This document shows positions 23,290 through 32,670 of a stretch of DNA of 64,000 nucleotides, piece by piece (the first letter of the stretch is position 1; each line of letters begins with the position of its first letter). The DNA comes from Perkinsus olseni (Eukaryota; Perkinsozoa; Perkinsida). The stretch lies in NCBI GenBank assembly GCA_013115125.1, contig JABANN010000106.1, positions 1 through 64,000 on the forward strand, written 5' to 3'. The position numbers were made by a program, and so were the translations under genes. The notes under the pieces were generated by a model that saw only the letters and a program-made list of their open reading frames with translations, did no database searches and was not told the origin of the DNA.

Positions 23290-24050
23290 TCCGATTCAAC
23301 GCGTGGCTACCAGAAGTTCTCCCGCGGCCATGTCCGTGACCCCACTATCGGTGAACTCCAACACTGGAAACTCCTTATAAGCGAGTGCCGCACAATTCTT
23401 GGATGGCTACTACTACCCACCACCATGCCGGAGAGCAACGCAGGCTCTAGCAGGGAGCCTTGCAAGGATGGAGGCCCTTCGTTCTCGCTAGGCTCTCTGG
23501 TAGGCCCTTCATTGAAGGGTGCTGTGCTGACATTCGGGAAGAGATTCGCCGCCGTTACCTCCCCACAGTGCGGTGGCATCTGATATTAGAATGTGTGAGG
23601 TAAGACTGTTGCCGCAAGAGCTCCTCCACCCTCCCCCAGAGTCCCGTGACAGGAATTGTCAGCAGCTGCAGTGTCGTCACGAGTGTGGCGATTTTTAGTT
23701 CAGCTCTGCAGCCAACGCCCCTCACCGAGCGGGTTTCTGCGTTTCAGTTACAACCAATAAAAGTAGCTCGCCGGGTACTCCTCCTCTGAGCGACTTTTGA
23801 CCCTACGGAGCGCATCTTCGGCATATTGGGAACAGTGGCGGGTGCCCACTCCGTGCGTATTGTCGAGTCTCCCAAATGGGGAGCCCCGAGCACTGCGACT
23901 ACCGCAATGCCTTGCGCGCCCCAAAAGTTGGAGCGACAAGAATCGCCACTTCCCAGTACGTCGTGGATACGGCTATGATTGGTCCATTACGATGACTTCA
24001 ACACAAACCCATACTGGTTCACGCAAGGTGAGCTCGCTGAACGCCATGAA
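23290..24050 (+). CDS. Possible small plus-strand gene, exons fragmentary
   Basis: Stretches with coding texture include 23290-23360 (RGYQKFSRGHVRDPTIGEL), 23520-23590 (ADIREEIRRRYLPTVRWHL) and about 23870-24030, ending with YDDFNTNPYWFTQ before a GTGAGC donor. Basic and aromatic content hints at a mitochondrial ribosomal protein, but I cannot name one or join the exons. Low confidence. Confidence 0.25.
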
Positions 24051-24190
24051 GCCCCGGCAGGAGTCCAGGCGAAGAGCAATGCTCAACATCAAAAAGTCGA
24101 TATCGATGGCACGCAAATGGTTAATGAGTAGAATCGGAAGACTCCTTCAAAACGAAGGCGAAAAGTATATCATCATTAATATTCTCCTGC

Positions 24191-24385
24191 TTAACCGCGC
24201 CTCGAAGAGCGGACGGAAGCGGTCCCTTTGGACGAGCCCTTAGCGGCAATCTTCCCACTCTTGCGAACAGACGCCTTCACCGACTTGCCAGCGGTGCGGA
24301 CGGTCGAGGCCTTCTTAGTGATTCTCTTCTTGGCCTTGGACGCAGTGCGTTTCACAGACTTCTTAGCGGCGGCGGTTCTAGCCAT
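24191..24385 (-). CDS. Small Lys/Ala/Ser-rich basic protein, histone H1-like
   Basis: An intronless frame of 64 residues starts MARTAAAKKSVKRTASKAKK and ends VRSSRRG. About half the residues are Lys, Arg, Ala or Ser, with KKA and AKK motifs as in linker-histone C-terminal tails and protist H1 proteins that lack a globular domain. The likely role is binding DNA in chromatin (inference from composition). It is divergently oriented to the CCCH gene, with 323 bp between start codons. Confidence 0.7.
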   Translation of the reverse strand: MARTAAAKKSVKRTASKAKKRITKKASTVRTAGKSVKASVRKSGKIAAKGSSKGTASVRSSRRG

Positions 24386-24483
24386 TTTGGATGTTCGGGG
24401 TTCACGAGAAATTTACGTGCGCTGAGGATGCAGCATCCCACCCTTGATCTCAATCCCAATTAGCGATCTAGGAACAAGAAATT

Positions 24484-24506
24484 CTAGGAATTCGAACTAG
24501 GAATTC
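24484..24506. promoter_or_regulatory. Direct repeat CTAGGAATTC in a divergent promoter
   Basis: Two perfect 10-bp copies (24484-24493 and 24497-24506), each with an EcoRI-like palindromic core, are separated by GAA. They sit between the H1-like gene and the CCCH gene, about 100 bp from the H1-like start. They could be a shared regulatory site; the function is unproven. Confidence 0.35.
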
Positions 24507-24708
24507 TACTGAAATTTCGGGAATTTTTGCCAATAGGTGCGCCAACTCTGAGATGAGCAGCCTCGAAGAGACGGAAAACTTGAGCGGCCGAGGGCTGATT
24601 TTTGGGCGAGCGAGAAATGAACTGTGTCTCCGCCGTCTCCTGGGCGCGATGGTCGTTCGTCGTTTTTCTTCCAACTGGACTTTTAGCTTTTTATTTGTCG
24701 AGTACGTT

Positions 24709-25565
24709 ATGCAAGGCGTCGTGTATTCTCCAGTCTCCACCACATCCTTCCAGCAGCCCTATGGGGCCCCTTCCACCTCGTACCACCGCGGAGGGCCTGC
24801 CACTCGATGGCAGAACTATCGATCGGCAACCACTACCACCACCGAGCCAGTTCCTGCGGCAGCCAAGCTAGCGTCAACTAGGGGGAAATATCCTTCCATA
24901 TCGGGTCAATTATGTCTTAACTTCACTAGGACTGGATATTGCCGTTACGGCGATCAGTGTTATCATTATCACGATCGCGATTCAGTAGCTTTCTGTAAAG
25001 GGTGGCTAGCCAATGGAACCTGTTCGCGTGGTGGGAAGTGCACGCTCACCCATCCCGACATAGCGGGGCCCAAGGACCCTCGACGAACTCCGGAATGCGG
25101 AATATTCTTGCGGTATGGAAAATGCCCGATGGCCGACAAATGCCAATATTTGCACGTTCATAAAAAGATTGATACGCCTGTCTGCAAGTCGTTCGAAAAA
25201 ATTGGATTTTGCGAGAAGGGTAAGATGAGTATCGGTTCTGCATCAGCCACCAGGCGGGGGCTCTTCATTTCCACGCGAGGTCACCGTTTCAACGCCTGCC
25301 TGGGCGGAAACGGTCGCGGCGAAGTTGAGCTTGTTTTTGGGTTTTTGTTTCAGGCTCGGCGTGTGAGAAGCTTCATTACACTGCTCCTATACGGCAACTC
25401 AAGCGAGAATCTTCCGACGACTCCGCCGACAGCAGCCAGCAGCCAGCTGAGGGCAACCCGAAGAAGCGGGCTAAGGGCCTTAGCAAAGCCGAGATCGAGC
25501 GGAAATTGGATGAAGAATGCATACGGGCATGGGAAGCCGGAAAGCTCATGAAAATGTACGATTAA
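24709..25565 (+). CDS. CCCH zinc-finger protein (ZC3H3-like)
   Basis: Exon 1 is 24709-25219 and exon 2 is 25354-25565 (TAA), with intron donor GTAAGA and acceptor TTTCAG, phase 1. Exon 1 has a Ser/Thr/Pro/Gln-rich N-terminus, then consecutive CCCH fingers with cores CLNFTRTGYCRYGDQCYHYH, CKGWLANGTCSRGGKC, CGIFLRYGKCPMADKC and CKSFEKIGFCEKGSACEKLH. The last finger is completed only by splicing. The C-terminus is charged, with KLDEECIRAWEAGKLMKMYD. Finger spacing resembles ZC3H3/Smicl and CPSF30-type RNA binders, suggesting a role in mRNA 3'-end processing or export. The ATG at 24709 avoids a longer unlikely upstream frame. Confidence 0.85.
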
Positions 25566-25849
25566 ATGGTGAAGCAGCGATGTAAGGGCTTCTGCAACGG
25601 TGTCGAGTGGAATTCACCACCACCCGCTGTTGTCGATGTGCGACGGCCATTTATACCAAGTTGTGTAGCATTTCCCCTTGTGTGGGCTCCTCATACCACT
25701 CCATCTTGAGTTCGTAGTAGTACTTGGGCGTGAAGGGTATCCATCAGTTGAACTAGGCTTAAGGCCGATGGTTGAGAAGTCGGCAGGCATTAGCGAAGAC
25801 ACCGCTCGGTAACAGCGGGGCAGCGTTAGGGCCATGACACGACACTTAG

Positions 25850-27516
25850 ATACTTCGAGGGAAAGGCCATTTGGGTGATCGGTGCTTCCTCGGGGCTTGG
25901 GAGGGCTATCGCTACGCACTTGATAAGGAGCGCTAAGCCGCGGTAATAGGAGTGACAATCGGCGTGAAGGGAGGAATGTATGCTGCCTTAGTGTGTTGGT
26001 AGTGAGTGCTCGGCGGAAATCGAGACTGGAAGCTGTAAAGGACCTCGCAGTCGCGCTGAATCCTGCGGTAGTACAGGGTAGTAGGAGCAGCTCGGGGTGA
26101 ATGATGAGGGCTAATCTATGAGCTCAAAATCCGGGGCAAATTCTCGGTCATGGGACAAGCCGTAGAACAGTGCCGCTAGTCTGTCTCTCCTAGGTGGACG
26201 TCGAGGTCGTACCAGTAGACCTTGCTAGCTCTTCCGATGATCAGCTGGCTGCAGTCGCAACGAGCGTTGCGTCACTTTGTGGAGGTACGCTACTGGTCTT
26301 GTCTTAGAGCATGATTCTCCCCCCTCAGAGGAAGGAGTCGATGTCCTGTTCAACTGTGCCGGGGTTGGCTACCGGGGAACAGCCCTGGACACTTCAATGG
26401 AGGTCCTCATCCGTCACGCAGCAGAATGCTGGCGTCTCGCTAACGGCCGCACTTCACGTCATTCAGGTGCTACGCGAACACATGCAGGTAAACTTCTTCG
26501 GACAAGTCGCTGTCGTCAAGGGACTGTTACCGAAATGGTATGAGACAGCCAAGTCCCGGAAGTTTCCTCCTCATTTAATACAGGTGAGCCTACTGGGACC
26601 TCCTCATTCCGATGAGGTGCCGCCTTTTCCAGGTCTCCAGCGTTCAGGGGAAGTTCGGTCAGGGGGGCCGCTCCGCCTACGCAGCAGCCAAACACGCACA
26701 GCTCGGGTAGGGTGTCGGGTCGAAGAGAAGACTACGAATACCTCATCGTTTCTATCCAGGTACTTTGATAGTCTCCGGGCAGAGATGGAGGCCGGTGGTA
26801 TCGGTCGTGTGACTGTGTGCCTGCCTGGCTACATCAACACGGAGCACTCCGAGAATGCGATGCTCAGTGACGGTTCGAGGAGTGGTCTGCACGACCAAAA
26901 CGCAGCCGCTGGAGCAAGCCCCGAGTGAGCCGTCTGGGGTCCTCGTATTCCCGTTCTCACTCGCCGGGCCCTCCGGCGACCAACAGACTCATTGGTGACT
27001 TCGTGAGCTGTTCTGAAACTAGTTGCGTCTCGTACGCTGGACACCTATCCTTGTGTAGACGTCGGGTAGTGCGAAGCTCCCGTTTTCATTTATATCCTCC
27101 GATAAACTGTCATCTTGCCGCCGATTTACGCATTCAATAGAACACGCACTCAACGGACTTTCGCAAATTCCATCCGTTCTCCTCTGAGGAGAATCCTCAT
27201 CGCCCTGCTTTCAGATACGTCGGAAAGGACATCCTTTCCAAGGTCGCCTGCGGGCATCGAGAAGTCGTGAGCAGCCAAGCCAGCGGTAAACTCGGTGTTG
27301 TACTGCGGAACGTCATCCCCGAAGTAGCACCGTCACCACACCACAGCGTCATCATCCACGCCCTCCTCCTTTCAGTTATTCCTCCAACAAATGGCTCGGC
27401 GGTATCGCAAAAAAATCGGCGGCTCTCCACCGCCCTCCTCGTCAGTGAAGGGCCTCTTCCCCAGCCTCTGCGTATTTGCTATATTAGCGACGTTATCGTT
27501 CCTGTTCCTCCACTGA
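25850..27516 (+). CDS. Short-chain dehydrogenase/reductase, DHRS7B-like, with C-terminal membrane anchor
   Basis: Several exons share one plus-strand reading. The first recognised, at 25850, has FEGKAIWVIGASSGLGRAIA (the TGxxxGxG-type cofactor loop). Next come VSARRKSRLEAVKDLA (an Arg pair favouring NADP), VEVVPVDLAS, DVLFNCAGVGYRGTALD (NAG motif), VNFFGQVAVVKGLLP, then VSSVQGKFG and SAYAAAKHA (catalytic Ser and YxxxK), and YFDSLRAEMEAGGI with VCLPGYINTEHSENAMLSDG. The last intron (about 27320-27372) restores a basic stretch MARRYRKK and a final hydrophobic helix, ending TGA at 27514-27516. DHRS7B reductases act on lipids or retinoids at membranes; substrate unknown here. The 5' exon with the start codon was not found; it should lie upstream of 25850. 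Confidence 0.85.
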
Positions 27517-27649
27517 CTGATTTACTCCCTTTTCTCGTCTGTATGTATTCAACCCATCCAGCACCCTCCTGTGTTCACTATAAGCAACCCGACAGTTCAG
27601 TCAATAGTGTGAAATGAGACATCATACACGTGGTGATACACACTTGTAG

Positions 27650-28544
27650 TCAGCAGCCTGCACAAGTCCCCTGCCGGGCCACACTATGCATCCCCGTTGC
27701 TAGCATTATCGCGCCCGCTGAGTCAGAATCGCCTGAGGTGAGAGCTCGCTTCTCTTGAGAGATCATCAGGAGCTACCTGGGAGCCCCTGAGGAGAGAATC
27801 GCCGATCATTCTCGTTCGCTCGCTGTACTGCAGCAGCGCCAGCGAGCTCAAAAACTTGGCTCACGCCGGTGCCGTTTTCGGCGGAGGCCATGACCACAGG
27901 ATAGTCAGGGCACGATAGATGCTCTTCCTTCATTCCAGTGATCAGTTCTATCATATCGGACTCCGTAAATGCATGCTCGGGGAGGTCGGTTTTATTGGCG
28001 ACGAAAACGAATGGAAACTTCTCGGCTGAGAGAATTGACCTCCGCATCGAGGCGGGCGCAGGCGTGAAGGCTACGCTCATCAGGATCAGCGTGCTTGAGG
28101 AAGTCCCGTCTCCAATCGAGAACGTTCCTGAGCCCATTCTGGCGGGAGACGTCGCAGACCAGAATGCAGGCATCAGCCCCTCGGTAGAAGGAGGCGCCCA
28201 AGGAGCGGAAACGCTCCTACAAGAGAGAGGTCGGATGTGCACAGCCGGAGTTCTCCTTGCCTGTCCAGCGGTGTCCCAGATCTGCATGTTAACCGCGCAT
28301 CGGCAGCCCGCCACTTGATCGGGTATAATATCTAGCTTCTTGCTGTAGAAGTCAGCGCCCACTGTCGGCTTGTAGCTGTGGTGCGAGAAGCTGCCGTGCA
28401 TGTACCTATCGCACCGTCACCGCATCCCTCGTATGGCAAGCCTCACCTCTGTATGAGGGAAGTCTTCCCGACTGCCGCGTCGCCTAATATGACCACTTTG
28501 ATGATTTTCACAATCGGGGGCGCCGTGGTGGGGTAGTTCCTCAT
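27650..28544 (-). CDS. Rab7-like small GTPase
   Basis: Five exons in phase: 28544-28447, 28405-28261, 28216-28075, 28025-27777 and 27732-27650, 717 nt in total (238 residues). G1 is VVILGDAAVGKTSL, switch I includes YKPTVGADFYSKK, G3 is MQIWDTAGQERFRSLG, then ASFYRGADACILVCDV, G4 VFVANKTDL and a divergent G5. The last exon ends TCAGC then TGA, supplying a CxxC-type prenylation tail. Rab7 directs late endosome and lysosome traffic. Similarity is highest to Rab7 (DPDEPEKFPFVFVANKTDL). The second intron starts GC rather than GT (28260-28259), a known minor donor. The last intron is only 44 nt. Confidence 0.93.
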
Positions 28545-28897
28545 GATACCTGAAGCATCGTCGAAATAGTGTCATCATTTGAGAGCTGCTGCCAGAACAC
28601 TCCGAGGCCAGACCAAGGCGGCGAGAACGAGCTAAAACAACAATTTGGAGCATTCAGACATCACTTAGACATCACTGTCCTTAATGGGAACTGAGGAATC
28701 ACTATAATCACCCATCAGATAAATTCAATGAGGAGTTTGCCCTTCTGGTGTAACAAGAGTTCCCCGCAAAGACCAGAATACCATGAACATAGCTGAGTGG
28801 GGGATCTATCGTGTATGTGTTTCAAGTCCAACGCCGTAAACCGGCCTAATCACTGAATAGTAATCAGTCCAGCACCGATGTATTTTGGTCTATCGCG
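28545..28897. other. Spacer upstream of the Rab gene
   Basis: No exon is recognised. It contains the Rab 5' region and the 3' region of the next minus-strand gene. Confidence 0.4.
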
Positions 28898-30204
28898 TTA
28901 CCCACCTGTCGCCGAGAGTAGGCCCATACCTCGACCACCTCGCTGAGCGTAGTCCCTCGGAGATGAGCTCACGGTTACGTTAGCAACAGTGGGATTCTTC
29001 CCAACAACGTCAGCCTCCTCATGAGAGTTCGACTCGCTGGTAATCGGGCTCGAGAGCAGGCTGCTCGATCGGCTCTCCTCAGGGCTCTCACTGGCTGTCA
29101 ACCCCAGCCCTCCGCACTCACTAGACGATCCATCATCGTTGCCTCGCGAACCTGACTGCATGACACTGATGTCGCTGAGGCGCGACGCTTGGCCAGATCT
29201 TCGAGGGAACACTCCGATTCCGGACGAGGGCCCGAGACACCTCGAACGGTGTCTTTGGGAGGAGCAGTGTGGACGAAAGGATTCACCCACTATGCTGCTC
29301 ACGTGCCTCTGCCTCCGACAGAGGGGGCGCACTTGTGTCTTCCTGGGCAGGCTGCCTTGCCGTAGTGTCGCCCTCTTGAAGAGGGCCTAGGAGTCGAAAT
29401 CAGTATCGGAACTCACGATATACCGAATGAGACGATTAGCCCCTGTGGAAATTGGAGAAAGCCAACGATTCGATTCACCGCCTACTTTTCGCATCTTTTG
29501 AATCAGAAACGTCTGCTGCCTCAACGTGAACCTTGGTCGATTCCTCGGAGATGCTACCAGCGATGACGTCGTCTGGGACGGCCATTGCAGAAGGCAAGTA
29601 CACGACCAGAGGAGGCCACCGTCACGTCGTAACGCTCGGTATTGCCGAGTCGGCTGCACTATCATAAGGAGGCATTCAAGTCCACCGCCCACCCTCACTG
29701 GGACTTCATCCCGTCACAGAAAGGGTTCGCGGATTTCGGCCGAGTCTGAAAAAAACTACGGCGCGAAGCGACTCACCTGCCGAAGAAAGATGCGGAGAAA
29801 CTCGACAAAGGGCGGATCGTATGACCAGATTCGCGAGCTGTTGTTCCGAAAGGCAGCAGAGCCGAAACGAGCGCCGTCTCTACGGTAGAGTGAATCTACA
29901 ATCAGCATAGCTCAGCAGATTCTATGATAGAGGCCGCGCCTACTCACGCTGATAGCGCCGTTATACCACTACACAGGCATATCGCCGATTGACGCAACAA
30001 AACATGTCCAGAGTGATGATAACCTTCTCGTCCTAAACTGGTTAAGTTTGTCATCTTCTCGAGGATATGATGATGCAAACTACTGACGAATGTACACTGG
30101 TTAAGCATTTCGCTCTGACCAGACGGTGACACACCACTGGTGCGTCGTGGCAGCGTCGCCGTGAACTCAGTCTTATGATGATGAGGTACGACGAACACAA
30201 CCAA
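28898..30204 (-). CDS. Unrecognised multi-exon protein, Ser-rich C-terminal part
   Basis: Exon 1 runs from 30204 (MVVFVVPHHHKTEF) to about 29953, with donor GTGAGT. It joins in phase to about 29888-29776 (FGSAAFRNNSSRIWSYDPPF, FLRIFLRQ), then a short exon (RPKSANPFCDGMKS), then about 29660-29565 (RYDVTVASSGRVLAFCNG) and 29490-29410 (GGESNRWLSPISTGANRLI). A final Ser/Glu-rich stretch at about 28898-29180 contains SSPITSESNSHEEADVVG. No known domain is recognised. Phases were consistent for the first joins only. Confidence 0.45.
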
Positions 30205-31131
30205 GGTTCATCCTACCGGAGAAGTGCTATCCCCACGTCTCCAGGCAGGGACGAAAGAAGAGAAGTGTGAAAAGACGAGGCAACAGAGAGAGCGCACCTT
30301 CGACGAGCAGCAGCAGCAGTGCCGTTCTTATATAACCTCTCAAGGGTCGAATGAGCTGCACCGAGCCAGCCAAGGGCGTACCAATATGGCCTAGGCTGAT
30401 GATGAGCTACTCCTCGGGCTCCTCATGCCTCGTTAATGTGATGGATAGACTAGGATCTGTGCTGTAACAGAATGTGCTGAGATGTGTACGTCGATACTTC
30501 ATAGCACCAACGGTTAGCAGGTCGCAGAAGTAAGTGTAGATGACGACGATCACGAAATGCTGTGAGCTGTGTAACAGCTTTCGGTAATGTAGCCCATCAG
30601 AGTCAGTCCAACTACCGGCCTATCGCGAGAGAAGCATCGTCAATGAAACGGTACCATACGCTTGCTTCTCAACGATAAACAACGACTTATGTTCTAGTGT
30701 AGAGGGCGAGATTCTGATAGGAAAAGGGTAAAATGGGTACTAGAAATACGAAGAGAATAACAAATAGACTTTGGCCGTTCTTTCACTACAGGCAACAAAG
30801 TACGACAAAGGATGAAGGGGGCGGCAACGAACGGCCGATGCATCAGCGGATATAGCTGAAAATGGATCTGGTCACCACCTCAAGGAAACTACTCATTGTG
30901 TCGAGCGTGAACCGTTACTTTCAGCGGCAGTCCAACTTTCGAAAAGTGGCAAGAGTCCACATTATGAGTGTAGTCCCCTGAAATACTCGCAGCTCCCGAA
31001 GCCGCCACTGCTGTTAGCCTGACAGCGGGAATGCAGGATGGGCGCCGCGAGTAGGGGTGATAGATCGAACGACTAGCTGTGCTAGTCTTGTTGTTTTGTT
31101 GAATAGAGGATACCAAGAGACGGCGCCGAGG
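30205..31131. other. Long spacer, nothing firmly recognised
   Basis: About 900 bp without a supported exon. An open frame at 30889-31116 (minus) is probably 3' untranslated sequence of the gene at 31132. A GCTGATGATGAG stretch at about 30389 resembles a box C, but no convincing box D partner was found. Confidence 0.35.
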
Positions 31132-31473
31132 CCGTCAGGAGAGAACATATTCACTGAAATGTGCGAAAATAATAATTCTCAGCATTGAGTATGGGCAACT
31201 ATACATACCTCGCATCAGTAGTGGTAACAGTACTACGACGAAACCAAACCAAACCGAAGTAGATAAATGCAGTAAAGACGACAACAACCACGACGACCAC
31301 GACGATGATGGACAGTGATAGCAGCACAGTGGGCTACATATGGACGCCCGGCCTCCAGTGAGCGGCCGATCAGAAAGTCCACAGTGGCGAGGACAAGGGA
31401 CGACAGCAGCAAGGCACTGTACTCGCGGTGACAGAAAGGGGGGCTGTGTAACCGAAGACATCACATAATGCAT
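31132..31473 (-). CDS. Small single-pass membrane protein (partial model)
   Basis: An exon starting after the acceptor near 31336 encodes PTVLLSLSIIVVVVVVVVFT followed by AFIYFGLVWFRRS, a strong transmembrane helix with a basic cytoplasmic flank. A GTATGT donor follows, and the last exon ends EYVLS then TGA at about 31132. The 5' exon is probably at about 31350-31473, beginning with MHYVMSSVTQPPF. Function unknown. Confidence 0.45.
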
Positions 31474-31596
31474 GGAAGACCTTCGATCGGGTCACCATGG
31501 GTTCATACAGGCTTATTTATAGTAGTAATAGCAATGCCGCGTCCCGTCACACAAAGAGCCACCAGTGATGGACTTAATGGCGTCAATTCATCATCA

Positions 31597-32315
31597 TCAC
31601 ACCGCCGCGCATATCGCAGTGCCCTCCACCCCGGTTGCTGTCGGCTTCCAGCGACAAAGCGGGCACGAGAAGTCATCGCCCTCATGCTTGATCCACTCTA
31701 CGAGACACTTGCCGTGATACGAGTGACCACATGGTAGCGTCCTGCAGCAGCACTCCTCTTCAACTACTACCTGCTTGCTGGGAGCGGTGGCCACCTCGCA
31801 TGGATCAAAATTGGTTGCAACAGTCTCGATAGAACTGATGGTGCTTGCCGATGAGATGCTAAGATCATTCACCGGATTAATCACCACCGACGACGACGAC
31901 GAGGAGGAGGAGGCAGCAGTAGCAGAAGAGGCGAGAGAAGAGGAGGAGGAGGAGGAGGAGCCCTTACGCTTAGCGTAAAACTCGCCTAAACAGATCGAGC
32001 ACGACTCCCCGCAAGGATTGCACGTCACAGGCGCGACCAGGTCCACATCAATGGTGACCTTCTTGTTGACCTTCTTCTTTCTGTCACCTCGAGCTATGGC
32101 CAGGCGAGCCGCACGAGAGTAGGTCGGCCTCGTTAGAAAGACGACCACCGTGAGGGTCGCAGAGCCCGCGAGAAGTACCAGCCAGAGGCCAGAACGGGTG
32201 ACGATGAAAAGAACGAGGGACACGGCTCCGACCACGGCAAACATGATGCACATGTAAAGATGCGCACTTAGAAGCTTCATAGACTCCCCGAAGCTCCTGA
32301 TCCCAGTCCTCCTGC

Positions 32316-32346
<31 letters not shown>

Positions 32347-32364
32347 AGTTGGTGCATCGGACAT
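31597..32364 (-). CDS. RING-finger membrane protein, probable E3 ubiquitin ligase
   Basis: Intronless, 255 residues. A poly-Ser N-terminus is followed by two hydrophobic helices (about residues 35-53 and 58-77: CIMFAVVGAVSLVLFIV and LWLVLLAGSATLTVVVFL), a basic loop, then a split RING. Cys-x2-Cys is in CSICLGEF, and the remaining ligands are in RTLPCGHSYHGKCLVEWI and CPLCRW, an H2-type order. Between the first and second ligand pairs sits an insertion of about 70 residues, mostly Ser. RING-H2 proteins with two helices usually ubiquitinate substrates at endomembranes. Lack of introns is unusual here. Confidence 0.85.
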
Positions 32365-32670
32365 CCCTGCTATGAGCGAGGCAAGGTGATGCCTAGAACG
32401 GTCGATAAACAGGCACCGTAAACTGAAACAGAAACATGCACGATGTGAAAGATACGAGGTTGATTATAGGCTCACTCGGAACGAAAGATACGCCAAGGTC
32501 TACCGAAGGGAAATCCACCATCCGCAGCGCTATGGAGACAGCGGAACACAAAGTCCTATCAGATCCCCGCGCCATCCTCGAACGTCATCATCAAAGGGAT
32601 TCTGATCAGGGGTCGGGGAAGCAGGAACACCACAAACAAGAGAGCATCTTCAGAAACTTCAGTCATGAAT
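32365..32670. other. Spacer between RING gene and repeat-protein gene
   Basis: No exon or RNA gene is recognised in these 306 bp. Confidence 0.4.
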
